From Candidatus Thiothrix sulfatifontis (GTDB taxonomy: Bacteria > Pseudomonadota > Gammaproteobacteria > Thiotrichales > Thiotrichaceae): DNA of 64,000 bases. A program made the translations under genes and the position numbers. The stretch is from contig CP094685.1 in the NCBI GenBank assembly GCA_022828425.1, forward strand, positions 1,922,001 to 1,986,000, written 5' to 3'. This document shows, one piece after another, positions 1-8,898 of the stretch (position 1 is its first letter; the number at the start of each line of letters is the position of its first letter). The notes under the pieces are model-generated. The model had not been told where the DNA came from and did no database searches. It worked only from the letters and a program-made list of their open reading frames with translations.

Positions 1-146
1 GATCTTGCTTCGATAATGCCGTCAACACCTTTCGTAGCAACATTGTATTCCGCCAGCGTGTTACGGCATTGGTGCAGGGAATCCAGCTTGCTGGTGAGTT
101 CGTGACGTTTCAGGCAAACGCCCTTGAATGATAATGGTGCGGTCAT
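1..146 (-). CDS. possible partial small ORF at window edge
   Basis: An open frame with an ATG at 146-144 runs without a stop to the window edge (48 codons, starting MTAPLSFKG). A second overlapping frame on the same strand starts with ATG at 177-175 and ends at a stop at 63-61 (38 codons, starting MVAYFKLDF). Neither has a convincing Shine-Dalgarno sequence and I recognise no family. At most one is likely real. The position beside an integrase makes a small gene of a mobile element possible. Confidence 0.25.
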   Translation of the reverse strand, partial: MTAPLSFKGVCLKRHELTSKLDSLHQCRNTLAEYNVATKGVDGIIEAR

Positions 147-226
147 TTTTAAAATCCAGTTTGAAATAAGCCACCATTTTGAATGTTTATCAAAGCGGGA
201 TTTAGGCGGGTTTCCTTGCCCGTTGG

Positions 227-322
227 GGTTTTGTCAGTTTTGGCAGTTCGACACAGACACACTTTCCCGTTTTTCTGGTGCTAGATTGCCTGAAAATTAG
301 GTTTTGTCAGTTTTGGCAGTTC
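227..322. repeat. 23-bp direct repeat, two copies 73 bp apart
   Basis: Positions 227-249 and 300-322 are identical. Each copy is itself two near-identical 9-mers, TTTTGTCAG followed by TTTTGGCAG, so the motif TTTTGNCAG occurs four times in the same orientation. The spacing of the long copies, 73 bp, is about seven helical turns. This resembles iterons or recombinase arm-type sites; which one cannot be told from the sequence. Confidence 0.75.
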
Positions 323-364
323 TACGGTGAGGCACTTTTGTGTTTTTTCTGTGAATGACGGACA

Positions 365-388
365 CAAAAAAGCCGGATTTCTCCGGCT
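365..388 (-). terminator. rho-independent terminator of the integrase gene
   Basis: Read on the minus strand, the inverted repeat AGCCGGA/TCCGGCT (382-388 with 371-377, four-base loop) is followed by a run of six T (370-365). It lies 28 bases downstream of the integrase stop codon. Confidence 0.85.
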
Positions 389-415
389 CTTGCTTAGTGT
401 AGGGTAGGGCAGGGA

Positions 416-1369
416 TTACAGAAACGAACTTCCGGCATGGTCTTTGAATAGTTCCGCGTTCCGCACGTAGCCTTTCACTGTCTGTACTGACTTATGGCGC
501 GATACATCCATAATCTTGAACAGGTTAGCGCCCGCTTCCGCTGCACTGGTGATGAATCCCGCCCGCAATGAATGCCCGCTAAAATCATCAGGATTCAAAC
601 CAGCCGCTTCAGCGTAACGCTTCACGATAGCAGCAATGGATTTGTCGGTGATTGCCTGATCGCGGGTCTTGTCGCTTTTGGTGATAGGTCTGAATAATAC
701 GCCGTCACTAATGCCAGCCGATTGCAGGTAATCTTTCAGGATGCCGCATACATCCAGCTTGCCGCCGTAGATAGCGATAACATGCCCTTCACCCTCTTGG
801 TCGGTCTTACTCTTGCGAATCGTGACTCTTGCGCCATCTTGCACAAACTCAATATCTGACACCTGCAAAGCTACCAGTTCCGAGCGACGGAAAGCGCCAG
901 CAAACCCTAACAACAAAATAGCCTTGTCACGCTTGCCCTGTAGCGTCTTTGTGTTGCATTGAGCAATCATCTGATAAATCTTATCCACGGTTGCCGCTGC
1001 TTTCTTTTCGACCTTAGCACCGACATTGCGCTTAATGCCTTTCAGTGTGGCACTCACCAGCTTGTCGCCAGTCGGTGAAGTCATTCCCGCCGCTTCATGT
1101 GCATAGCGAATTGCAGCAATGCGCCGATTTAGGGTTGAAGGCGAAACACCGTCATTAGCCTGATGTGCCAGAAAGTCGGCAATGGTAGCGGGTGATGCTG
1201 GCATGGCTTCCAAAGACCGACTATCGCACCAACTGACAAAAATAGTCAGGTCACTACGGTAAGCCTTGCGAGTGGATGCCGCTGTGGATTCTGCGACAAA
1301 GTGCCGTGTTTCATCACTGATAGTTTGTGTTGCCAGTGAGTTGCTGTTTGTGGTGGTCAATGTGGTCAT
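416..1369 (-). CDS. tyrosine recombinase / site-specific integrase
   Basis: 317-residue tyrosine recombinase (phage integrase/XerC-D superfamily) catalysing site-specific DNA strand exchange. An N-terminal SAM-like core-binding domain (about residues 20-115) precedes the catalytic domain. The catalytic set is visible: Arg161 in FRRSEL, a Lys in the RKSKTD hairpin, His266 and Arg269 in HSLRAG, His292 in SRHKS and nucleophile Tyr301 in KGYVR. The ATG at 1369 follows an AGAGG Shine-Dalgarno. It has a strong promoter (1415-1443) and a terminator (365-388), so it is a free-standing unit. It is probably the integrase of an element extending left out of the window. It is not XerC or XerD by context. 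Confidence 0.9.
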   Translation of the reverse strand: MTTLTTTNSNSLATQTISDETRHFVAESTAASTRKAYRSDLTIFVSWCDSRSLEAMPASPATIADFLAHQANDGVSPSTLNRRIAAIRYAHEAAGMTSPTGDKLVSATLKGIKRNVGAKVEKKAAATVDKIYQMIAQCNTKTLQGKRDKAILLLGFAGAFRRSELVALQVSDIEFVQDGARVTIRKSKTDQEGEGHVIAIYGGKLDVCGILKDYLQSAGISDGVLFRPITKSDKTRDQAITDKSIAAIVKRYAEAAGLNPDDFSGHSLRAGFITSAAEAGANLFKIMDVSRHKSVQTVKGYVRNAELFKDHAGSSFL

Positions 1370-1414
1370 TTCAAGCCTCTTTATTAGTTCCGAGAATATA
1401 CATTATCGGAAGTA

Positions 1415-1443
1415 ATAATATATATTGGTGTAAGTTGTGTCAA
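1415..1443 (-). promoter_or_regulatory. sigma-70 promoter of the integrase gene
   Basis: On the minus strand, TTGACA (1443-1438), a 17-base spacer and TATTAT (1420-1415) lie 45 bases before the integrase start codon. A second TTGACA sits 10 bases further upstream (1453-1448), so TTGACAC is directly repeated one helical turn apart. The surroundings are AT-rich. Confidence 0.75.
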
Positions 1444-1659
1444 TGCGTGTCAATAGGTGGCTTTATGGTTCATTCCTGAATGAGTGGGTAATTGGAAGTT
1501 TTAGTACAGGGTGATTGATTACAGTGAGAGGATGCAGGATGCTATGATTTAACCTAGATTCAGGCGAAACGCATTTGTAAAAAATCTTGTAAGTACCTGT
1601 TTTTGTTAGTGCGTGAATGTAAGTTTTACAGTGTTTTTCAGGTGGCTTTTTTAGTATAA

Positions 1660-2151
1660 GTGGTTGATTTTATGAAACAAATTAAGGTTTTATTCGTTTG
1701 CATGGGCAATATCTGTCGTTCACCCACGGCGCAAGGCGTGTTCGAGCGTTTGGTGCAGGCGCAAGGCTTGGCAGATCGCATTCTGATTGATTCGGCGGGC
1801 ACACACGCGTACCACATCGGCAGTTCCCCGGATAAGCGGTCGCAAGCAGCGGCAAAACATCGTGGGCTGGATTTATCGGGGCAGCGAGCACGTAAAGTGA
1901 CCGCAGCCGATATTGAGGAATTTGATTATGTGCTGGCAATGGATCGTGCAAATTTAGAGGATTTACAGGATTTGGTTGTGGCGTCACCGCCTGAACGGGT
2001 GCGCTTATTCATGACGTTTGCCGAACGTTGGAAGGTCGACGAAGTGCCTGACCCTTATTACGGTGGGGAAAGTGGTTTTGAGCGCGTATTGGACATGGTA
2101 GAAGATGCGGCGGCAGGTTTGTTAGACCATATCCGCCGCCATCATTGCTAG
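1660..2151 (+). CDS. low molecular weight protein-tyrosine-phosphatase
   Basis: Arsenate reductase-like phosphatase that removes phosphate from tyrosine via a cysteinyl-phosphate intermediate. The CX5R P-loop is near the N-terminus (VCMGNICRSP) and the general-acid loop DPYYGG is near the C-terminus. The long frame opens with GTG at 1660 (163 aa); ATG at 1672 (159 aa, MKQIKVLFV) fits the family length better and is probably the true start. It is a lone gene convergent with rne, whose stop is only 20 bases away. In other bacteria such enzymes often act on exopolysaccharide tyrosine kinases, but no such kinase is in this window. Confidence 0.9.
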   Translation: MVDFMKQIKVLFVCMGNICRSPTAQGVFERLVQAQGLADRILIDSAGTHAYHIGSSPDKRSQAAAKHRGLDLSGQRARKVTAADIEEFDYVLAMDRANLEDLQDLVVASPPERVRLFMTFAERWKVDEVPDPYYGGESGFERVLDMVEDAAAGLLDHIRRHHC

Positions 2152-2171
2152 GCAGCGCGAGCTGAGTGGGG

Positions 2172-5100
2172 TTACTCCGGCTCAGTGTGCATCCATGAAG
2201 GGCGTTTTTTCATGGGCGCTGCCGCTGCTTTGGGTTGGTCAAGCACGGGTTCGGGAGCGGAGACGCTTGCTTCTGTCGGTTGTGGTTCCGGTTGAGCCGG
2301 TGAATTTTCCGCCGCCGGTTCTGGGAGCGGCTGCGTTTGAGGTGCGCTTTCCACCACATTGGGTTCTGGTTGCGTTGTTTCTGTTGCCGCAACGATTGGT
2401 TCAGGTTCCGGTTTCGGCGTTGGTTGCGGCGCAGTTTCCACTATTACCAGAGGTTCTGGAACAGGTTCCGGTTTGACTTCAGCTTTTGCCGGTTGGCGTT
2501 CATAGCGCGGTTGATGCGCCGGTTGTGCAGCGCTCAGGTCGATGATGAACGGTTCCATGTCTTCTGATGCGAAGTGTTGCTCAACCTCGGATCCCGCAGG
2601 GCGCGGCGGGCGCTGCTGACGGTTTTGATTACCACGCGGGCGGCGTGTCCGGCCTCGGCGTTCGCGTGGGCCACGCGGTTGTGTGCCGACGGTTTCTTCG
2701 CGTGCGTCATCGCTTTCTTCGGTGTCAGGTGCGTCGGTAATATTATCAACGTCGATGTCTGCTTCTTCTGCCGGTAATGTGGGCAGTGCAGGTGCTACGG
2801 GGATGACCGTATCTGCGACGGGGACTTCTAACAGAGCGTTGTCATTAACGGGTTGATGCGTGTGTTGGGGTGTCGCCGTTGGCGCATCATCCATCATTGG
2901 TGCGTCAATCCCTTGGTCGTGTGCCGTGATTTCAGGTGTCGCCGTGTTGCGGTTACGCGATTCACGCCGTGAGCGATCCCGGCGCGGTTGTTGCGCTTGA
3001 CCGTTGTCACGGTTGCCATCACGGGTCTCGCGTGGTGCTGGCAATACGATTTCTACCGGCACTTGCTCTTCCACTGGCGCGGTGATTATTGCTGGCATGT
3101 CTTGCGGTTGCACACGCGGTGGGCGTGGTTCGCGTGGCGGGCGACGGTTGTTGGTGTCGCCCGTGGTTTCCTCGCGTTCGTTACGGTTGCGATTGTTGCG
3201 GCGGTCGTTATTACGCTCGTTAGCGTTGTTGTTGCGTTCAGGGGCGCGTTCGTTGACACGCTCGTTACTGCGTGGTTCTTGAGTGCGCTGCTCGTTGGCG
3301 CGTTCATTGCTGCGCTCTTCGGGACGATTTTGACGGTTTTGGCGATTTTCTTGGTTACTGCGGTTACGCGTGTCGTCATTGACGGGGCGTTCTACCTCAT
3401 TGGCGACGTCGCTTTTGCCGTCGTTGCGATTACGGTTGCGGTTGCGTTGATCGTTGCGGTCGTTACCGCGTTCGTTGTTGCGGCGGTCGCGCTGTGGCTG
3501 GTCGTCGCGCTTAGCGACAACGGGTGCGGCGGCTTCTGCTTGGCTTTCTGCGGCTTCTGCTGCTTGATCAACACTTGGGCTGCTACCGAACAGGCTGCCG
3601 AAAATACGCCGCATTAACCCAGGGCCTTTGATTGGCGCAATGGTTGGAACAATCGGCGTTGCTGCCACTGTTACTTCTGCTGGCTGGCTACGGGCGTGTT
3701 GCGGCGCAGGCGTGCTGGGCATGACGTTGGTGACAGCGGCTTCCGCAGCGGCTTGATGTGGGTTAGCTTCTTGCCGGACAGTTTCTTCCGCAGCCGGTGG
3801 TGCGGGGATGTATTGGTAACTGCTGGTAATGACTTCCTCGTCTTCGAGATTGTCATTGCGGATACGGCTGATGTCGTAATGCGGCGTTTCCATGTACGGG
3901 TTGGGAATAATGGTCAAATCGACATTGCGGCGCTGTTGAATGTCGGTGATCGCTTGACGCTTTTCGTTCAGCAAGAAAGTCGCAACGGAAACCGGCAGGC
4001 GGGCAATGACTTTGCCGGTCATTTCCTTCATGGCTTCTTCTTCGACCAAGCGCAAGATGGACAGCGCCATTGAGTCGGTACTGCGAATGTGACCTTGACC
4101 CGTGCAACGCGGGCAGACGATTTGGCTGGATTCGCCAAGTGACGGGCGCAAGCGTTGACGTGACATTTCCAGCAAACCAAAGCGGGAAATGCGCCCGACT
4201 TGTACCCGCGCACGGTCAAGTTTCATGGCATCACGCAGGCGTTTTTCGACTTCGCGCTGGTGTTTGCTGGGCAGCATGTCGATAAAGTCGATCACTACCA
4301 AACCGCCCAAGTCACGCAAGCGCAATTGACGCGCAATTTCGTCAGCCGCTTCGAGGTTGGTATTGAGCGCGGTTTCTTCGATGTCATGCCCTTTGGTGGC
4401 ACGCGCCGAGTTGATGTCGATGGAAATCAGCGCTTCGGTATGGTCAATGACGATTGCGCCGCCAGAGGGCAGGGCAACGGTGCGCTGATACGCCGTTTCG
4501 ATCTGGTTTTCCACCTGAAAGCGGCTGAATAGCGGTGTGCCATCGGTGTAAAGCTTGAGCTTGCGGATATTGTGCGGCATCACCGCCTGCATAAAATCAC
4601 GCGCTTGGTTGAATACCTTGTCATTGTCGATAACAATTTCACCGATGTCGCGGCGGAAATAGTCACGTAAGGCACGGATAATGACATTGCTTTCCTGATA
4701 CAGCAGCGTCGGGCCTTTGTGCTGTTGGTAGGCTTGCTGGATGGCATTCCACAGGGTTTTGAGGTAGTCCAAATCCCATGACAGTTCCTCGGCATCGCGC
4801 TCGATACCGGCGGTGCGCACGATCACGCCCATGCTGTCAGGGATGTCTAACTCGCTCAGGGTTTGCTTGATTTGCTGGCGGTCATCGCCTTCAATACGCC
4901 GAGAAACCCCACCAGCCTTAGGGTTATTGGGCATCAGCACCAAATAACGCCCGGCAAGGCTGAGGTAGGTGGTCAGAGCTGCGCCCTTGTTGCCGCGCTC
5001 TTCCTTATCGACCTGCACCAGAATTTCCATGCCTTCACGCATCACGTCTTTGACGTTAGGGCGACCAGTGTACTTAGCATTCGGGTTGTAAAATTCGGGC

Positions 5101-5321
5101 GCAACTTCGCGGAAGGAGAGGAAACCGTGGCGTTGTGCGCCATAATTAACAAAGACTGCTTCTAAGCTGGGTTCGACGCGGGTAATTACCCCTTTGTAAA
5201 TATTGGCCTTTTTCTGAGCGCGTAGGGAATGTTCAATATCGAGGTCGTATAGGCGTTGCCCATCAACCATGGCAACGCGAATTTCTTCGGGTTGGGTTGC
5301 ATTAATTAAAATACGTTTCAT
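2172..5321 (-). CDS. rne: ribonuclease E
   Basis: 1049-residue endoribonuclease, the scaffold of the RNA degradosome, acting in mRNA decay and rRNA/tRNA processing at the inner membrane. The N-terminal half holds the S1 RNA-binding domain (about residues 35-120), the DNase I-like catalytic site with its Asp residues in SIDIN and VVIDFIDM, and the Zn-link CPRCTGQG. An amphipathic helix with [11 protein letters not shown] (about residues 571-581) matches the membrane-targeting segment of the family. The C-terminal half is disordered: an Arg/Asn-rich RNA-binding tract, then a Pro/Glu-rich tail. A leader of several hundred bases upstream suggests autoregulation, as is known for enteric rne. Confidence 0.97.
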   Translation of the reverse strand: MKRILINATQPEEIRVAMVDGQRLYDLDIEHSLRAQKKANIYKGVITRVEPSLEAVFVNYGAQRHGFLSFREVAPEFYNPNAKYTGRPNVKDVMREGMEILVQVDKEERGNKGAALTTYLSLAGRYLVLMPNNPKAGGVSRRIEGDDRQQIKQTLSELDIPDSMGVIVRTAGIERDAEELSWDLDYLKTLWNAIQQAYQQHKGPTLLYQESNVIIRALRDYFRRDIGEIVIDNDKVFNQARDFMQAVMPHNIRKLKLYTDGTPLFSRFQVENQIETAYQRTVALPSGGAIVIDHTEALISIDINSARATKGHDIEETALNTNLEAADEIARQLRLRDLGGLVVIDFIDMLPSKHQREVEKRLRDAMKLDRARVQVGRISRFGLLEMSRQRLRPSLGESSQIVCPRCTGQGHIRSTDSMALSILRLVEEEAMKEMTGKVIARLPVSVATFLLNEKRQAITDIQQRRNVDLTIIPNPYMETPHYDISRIRNDNLEDEEVITSSYQYIPAPPAAEETVRQEANPHQAAAEAAVTNVMPSTPAPQHARSQPAEVTVAATPIVPTIAPIKGPGLMRRIFGSLFGSSPSVDQAAEAAESQAEAAAPVVAKRDDQPQRDRRNNERGNDRNDQRNRNRNRNDGKSDVANEVERPVNDDTRNRSNQENRQNRQNRPEERSNERANEQRTQEPRSNERVNERAPERNNNANERNNDRRNNRNRNEREETTGDTNNRRPPREPRPPRVQPQDMPAIITAPVEEQVPVEIVLPAPRETRDGNRDNGQAQQPRRDRSRRESRNRNTATPEITAHDQGIDAPMMDDAPTATPQHTHQPVNDNALLEVPVADTVIPVAPALPTLPAEEADIDVDNITDAPDTEESDDAREETVGTQPRGPRERRGRTRRPRGNQNRQQRPPRPAGSEVEQHFASEDMEPFIIDLSAAQPAHQPRYERQPAKAEVKPEPVPEPLVIVETAPQPTPKPEPEPIVAATETTQPEPNVVESAPQTQPLPEPAAENSPAQPEPQPTEASVSAPEPVLDQPKAAAAPMKKRPSWMHTEPE

Positions 5322-5856
5322 GTACTACATAAGCCTTGGTTATGCAGCACCTGTTACCTGTTTGTTTCAGGTGGAGTCGATTAGCTTATTTCGTTTAATA
5401 TCAAAGCGTTAGAAATGTTCTCTTCGCCAAGCTATGGATTAACCTTAATCGGGCCTACCTTCAGAAAGAATCGTTCGGTTGTTACGGGTCATGGAACTGC
5501 CTCATAAGGGCGCATGAAAATTGTAAACCGCTGGCGCATTCTTGCAACAGACATCAGCAACAAGTTCTGCTGTTAATGCCACACCTGTTTGCTTACTTTT
5601 TAAACTGCATAACAGGCGTTGAGTTATTGGGGGTGAGGATGCTTTATCCTGTTTACCCCTGCACAAATTCTGGGGGAATGTTCTGACCGCTAGAATTTGT
5701 GATTGAATCAATCAGGCATGGGTCATATCATCGTGTTCTGATTTGATCGAACCCATTGTGTCAGGTTTGCACCTTAACGTTTGCCTGTTGCGAATATATC
5801 AATTCGGTTAATTATATTCAATTTGCATTTAAATTTAGTTGGTATGTTTTTTCACT
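5322..5856. other. divergent rne/rluC intergenic region with rne leader
   Basis: About 535 bases between the divergent rne and rluC starts, with no convincing gene. A 69-codon frame at 5502-5711 on the minus strand has no family features and no ribosome site, and I regard it as chance. The region holds a 10-bp inverted repeat and a palindrome (5662-5713). The rluC side is AT-rich, with a TTATAT element near 5813 that could be a -10 box. Confidence 0.6.
5662..5713. promoter_or_regulatory. inverted repeat plus palindrome in the rne leader/promoter region
   Basis: CACAAATTCT (5662-5671) is perfectly repeated in inverse as AGAATTTGTG (5692-5701), with 20 bases between. This directly abuts the palindrome GATTGA-A-TCAATC (5701-5713). 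In rne mRNA the first pair would form a 10-bp stem; in DNA either could be an operator. Enteric rne is autoregulated through leader stem-loops, but sequence homology to those was not seen. Confidence 0.55.
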
Positions 5857-6819
5857 ATGGCCGTCGAATATTACACAGTTACTGAAAACGAAGTCGGGCA
5901 GCGCATCGACAATTTCCTGCTGCGGCATTTGAAGCAACTGCCCAAAAGCGCCTTATACCGGATTGTGCGCAAGGGCGAGGTGCGTGTTGATAAAAAAAGG
6001 GTGAAGCCAGAAAAAAAGCTTGAATTAGGTGAAATTATTCGGATTCCGCCGATCAAGTTAGAAACCGAAGTGAACCCGCCGGATAAGCCTGCGTTGGCAT
6101 CCGAAGCGTTGTTGGCAGTGCTGGCAGATGCCGTGTTACACGAAGATGAGCAGCTTATTTTCATCAATAAGCCATCTGGTTTGCCGGTACACGGTGGTAG
6201 CGGCTACAAATTGGGCTTGATTGAGGCATTTCGCCAGTTACGCGAAAATTTGCCGTATGTGGAATTGGCGCATCGCATTGACCGTGACACCAGCGGCGTG
6301 GTGATTTTGGCGAAATCGCGCCAAGCGTTGACCGAATTGCACGGGTTGTTCCGTGACGGCAAGATCGACAAGCGCTACAAAGCCTTGGTTGCCGGGCGTT
6401 GGAAACACGGTCGCCAACACGTAACCATGGATTTGAGTCAGGAAGAAGGCACGCGCCAGAAAGTGCAGCGGGTGGAAGAGGGCGAAGGCAAAGTGTCGGA
6501 AACCATTTTCTCGTCGCTGAAAAATCTGCACGGGGCATCGTTGCTGGAAGCACAAATTCTGACCGGGCGAATGCATCAAATCCGGGTGCAATTGCAAAAT
6601 TTGGGGCATCCGATTTTGGGCGATGACCGTTATGGCGATTTCGCGCTGAATCGCAAGTTTCGCGAGATGGGCTTGAAGCGTCTGTTTTTGCATTCTGCCA
6701 GCGTGGATTTTACCTTGCGAGCCACCGGGCGGCGTTATGTGGTCGAAGCGCCGTTACCCGATGATTTAAAAGAAGTCTTGATCAATATAAAAATTAGTGC
6801 AGTTGAGCGTACTGAATGA
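5857..6819 (+). CDS. rluC: 23S rRNA pseudouridine synthase RluC-type
   Basis: RluA-family pseudouridine synthase, probably modifying positions 955/2504/2580 of 23S rRNA like E. coli RluC. An N-terminal S4 RNA-binding domain (VGQRIDNFL...LYRIVRKGEVRV) is followed by the catalytic domain with the active-site Asp in HRIDRDTSG. The C-terminal block LTGRMHQIRVQL is also typical. I place the start at ATG 5857 (MAVEYY, 320 aa); an in-frame TTG at 5839 would add six unsupported residues. The stop overlaps the start of the HAD gene by four bases (ATGA), so the two are translationally coupled. RluC versus RluD was decided on overall similarity and divergence from rne, as in E. coli. Confidence 0.88.
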   Translation: MAVEYYTVTENEVGQRIDNFLLRHLKQLPKSALYRIVRKGEVRVDKKRVKPEKKLELGEIIRIPPIKLETEVNPPDKPALASEALLAVLADAVLHEDEQLIFINKPSGLPVHGGSGYKLGLIEAFRQLRENLPYVELAHRIDRDTSGVVILAKSRQALTELHGLFRDGKIDKRYKALVAGRWKHGRQHVTMDLSQEEGTRQKVQRVEEGEGKVSETIFSSLKNLHGASLLEAQILTGRMHQIRVQLQNLGHPILGDDRYGDFALNRKFREMGLKRLFLHSASVDFTLRATGRRYVVEAPLPDDLKEVLINIKISAVERTE

Positions 6820-7481
6820 AACCTTATTCCCTGTTGATTTTTGATTGGGATGGCACGTTGATGGATTCAGCGGCGCACATTACCCAATGTATGCGCAATG
6901 CGATTCAGTTGGTGGGCGCAGAATCGCGCACTGATCAGGAAATTCGCCATATTATCGGCTTGGGCTTGGATGAAGCGATTCGCGCCTTGTACCCTCAGGC
7001 GTCCACAAGCTTGATTCGGGCGATTGCGGATGAGTATCGTCAGGAATTTTTGGTGCGTACCACACACGGTAGCGAATTGTTCGCCGGGGCACGTGAAACC
7101 TTGCTTACACTCGCCGCCCAAGGCTACGACTTGGCGGTAGCGACGGGCAAATCGCGCCGGGGTTTGGATAAGGTATTGGACGAAACCGGGCTGCGTGAGT
7201 TGTTCCCGATCACGCGCTGTGCCGATGAAACCCGTTCCAAGCCACATCCACAAATGCTGGAAGAGATTTTGACAGACTATGACGCAGCGCCGCATGATGC
7301 GTTGATGATCGGTGACAGCGAATACGATTTACACATGGCACTGGCTATCGGCATGGATTCACTGGCGGTCAGTTATGGCGTGCATGATTTGGCACGGTTA
7401 CAGCAAGCGCAGCCGCGTGGACACGTGGATGATGTAGCGCATATTCCTGATTGGCTAGAAAAACAAAAGGTTACAGAATGA
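6816..7481 (+). CDS. HAD-superfamily phosphatase (Gph-like)
   Basis: 221-residue haloacid dehalogenase-type phosphatase of the phosphoglycolate phosphatase group. Motif I is FDWDGT with the nucleophile Asp, motif II is the ATGKSRRG region, motif III Lys is in RSKPHP, and motif IV is IGDSEYD. The cap domain is helical (subclass I). It is coupled by 4-base overlaps to rluC before it and sppA after it. A HAD phosphatase between rluC and sppA is a recurrent gammaproteobacterial arrangement. The substrate cannot be read from sequence; it could be phosphoglycolate or another small phosphoester. Confidence 0.85.
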   Translation: MKPYSLLIFDWDGTLMDSAAHITQCMRNAIQLVGAESRTDQEIRHIIGLGLDEAIRALYPQASTSLIRAIADEYRQEFLVRTTHGSELFAGARETLLTLAAQGYDLAVATGKSRRGLDKVLDETGLRELFPITRCADETRSKPHPQMLEEILTDYDAAPHDALMIGDSEYDLHMALAIGMDSLAVSYGVHDLARLQQAQPRGHVDDVAHIPDWLEKQKVTE

Positions 7482-8422
7482 ACGAAGAAAATACACAAGC
7501 ATTACAAGCCCTCAAAGATGTGGCAATGGAATCTGTCAAAGAGCAGCGGAGGGCGCGGCGTTGGGGGATTTTTTTCAAGCTGTTTTTTGTGGCGTATTTG
7601 CTGGTTGGCTTAATTGCGCTGATTGGCAGTGGCGCATCGGATACTAAATTAACGGCTGCCGACAAAATTACGGCGGTGGTCGACATTAACGGCGTGATTA
7701 TGGATGGTGCAGAAGCCAGCGGCGAGATGCTGATCCCTGCGCTGAAAGAGGCGTTTGAGCATGAAAAAACCAAGGGCGTGATTTTACGCATCAATAGCCC
7801 CGGTGGTAGCCCGGTACAGTCGGGTATTATTAATGATGAAATCAAGCGCTTGAAAGCCAAATACAAGGAAATTCCTGTCTACGCAGTCGTGTCTGATTTG
7901 TGCGCTTCTGGTGGCTATTACATTGCCGTGGCTGCCGACGAGATTTATGCGGATAAAGCCAGCATTGTCGGTTCGATTGGCGTGCGCATGGATAACTTCG
8001 GTGCGGTTGAATTGCTGGAAAAGTTAGGCGTTGAACGCCGTTTGTACACTGCGGGGGCGAATAAAGGGATGCTTGATCCGTTTTTGCCTGAAAATGAAAC
8101 GCAGGTGGCACACGTCAATAATATGTTGAACACAACTCACCAGCAGTTTATCAAGGTGGTGAAAGAAGGGCGTGGTGAACGTTTACCAAACAATCCCGAT
8201 ATTTTCTCTGGCCTGTTTTGGACGGGTGAAGATGCGGTCAAACTGGGGTTGATTGATGGCTTGGGCAGCGATGCTTACGTGGCGCGTGAATTGATCAAAG
8301 CCGAAGAAATGGTGAATTTCACCACCGAAAAGGACTTGATTCAGCGTTTGAGTGAGCGGGTCGAAACGTCGGTGCAAGCGCTGATTTCGCTGGATGCTAC
8401 CCCGCGCACCGTGTTGCGTTGA
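7478..8422 (+). CDS. sppA: signal peptide peptidase SppA, single-domain S49 peptidase
   Basis: 314-residue inner-membrane serine protease that degrades cleaved signal peptides. A single N-terminal membrane anchor (IFFKLFFVAYLLVGLIALI) precedes the S49 domain. The catalytic Ser is in CASGGYYIA (about residue 143) and the catalytic Lys in AGANKGML, about 52 residues later, as expected for a Ser-Lys dyad. The length is that of the short form, not the two-domain E. coli form. The ATG at 7478 overlaps the HAD gene stop and has an in-frame upstream alternative that I reject. It is coupled to the following amidohydrolase gene (TGATG). Confidence 0.92.
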   Translation: MNEENTQALQALKDVAMESVKEQRRARRWGIFFKLFFVAYLLVGLIALIGSGASDTKLTAADKITAVVDINGVIMDGAEASGEMLIPALKEAFEHEKTKGVILRINSPGGSPVQSGIINDEIKRLKAKYKEIPVYAVVSDLCASGGYYIAVAADEIYADKASIVGSIGVRMDNFGAVELLEKLGVERRLYTAGANKGMLDPFLPENETQVAHVNNMLNTTHQQFIKVVKEGRGERLPNNPDIFSGLFWTGEDAVKLGLIDGLGSDAYVARELIKAEEMVNFTTEKDLIQRLSERVETSVQALISLDATPRTVLR

Positions 8423-8898
8423 TGGAAACGTTGCTGGCGCAAGTGGCAGCGGCATTGCAAGCCAAGGGTTGGATGCTGACGACAGCGGAATCTTGCACCG
8501 GCGGTTGGATTGCCAAGCTGTGTACCGATCTGACGGGCAGTTCGGTGTGGTTTGAGCGTGGTTTTGTCACTTACAGCAATGAAGCGAAACAGGAAATGCT
8601 GGGTGTGCCAGCAGCAACCTTGGCAGAGCACGGTGCGGTGAGTGAAGCTGTGACTGCTGCGATGGCAACAGGTGCGTTACTGCATTCGCGTGCGCAAGTC
8701 GCGGTATCTGTCAGTGGAATCGCGGGACCGGGTGGCGGCACAATCACTAAACCTGTGGGCATGGTCTGTTTCGGCTGGGTAGCGCAGGATGGCAAAATAC
8801 GTACCGCCACCCAATACTTTGACGGTGATCGGGAAGCGGTACGCTATCAGGCGGTGCAATACGCGCTACACTGCGTATTGCAGATGCTCGCGGATTAG
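8422..8898 (+). CDS. pncC: CinA-type nicotinamide-nucleotide amidohydrolase
   Basis: 158-residue protein equal to the C-terminal CinA domain alone, as in E. coli PncC (YgaD). It hydrolyses nicotinamide mononucleotide to nicotinate mononucleotide in NAD recycling. Diagnostic blocks are TTAESCTGGWI, GSSVWFERGFVTYSN and VSGIAGPGGGTITKPVG. It starts at ATG 8422 inside the sppA stop. pncC directly before recA is a conserved order in many gammaproteobacteria; here phaC has come between them on the other strand. The stop is four bases past the end of phaC (convergent overlap). Confidence 0.9.
   Translation: METLLAQVAAALQAKGWMLTTAESCTGGWIAKLCTDLTGSSVWFERGFVTYSNEAKQEMLGVPAATLAEHGAVSEAVTAAMATGALLHSRAQVAVSVSGIAGPGGGTITKPVGMVCFGWVAQDGKIRTATQYFDGDREAVRYQAVQYALHCVLQMLAD

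Larger units (their letters stand above)
147..415. other. non-coding flank left of the integrase
   Basis: No convincing gene lies here apart from the start of the 38-codon frame noted at the edge. The stretch holds two copies of a 23-bp direct repeat (227-249 and 300-322) and the integrase terminator (365-388). No tRNA end or obvious attachment core was seen. Confidence 0.6.

Noticed and set aside
2988..3617. 209-codon open frame opposite rne
   Set aside because: It mirrors the Arg/Asn/Glu-rich low-complexity part of RNase E; the composition explains the lack of stops.
5502..5711. 69-codon minus-strand frame in the rne leader
   Set aside because: No similarity to known proteins, no Shine-Dalgarno, and it lies in a likely leader with inverted repeats.
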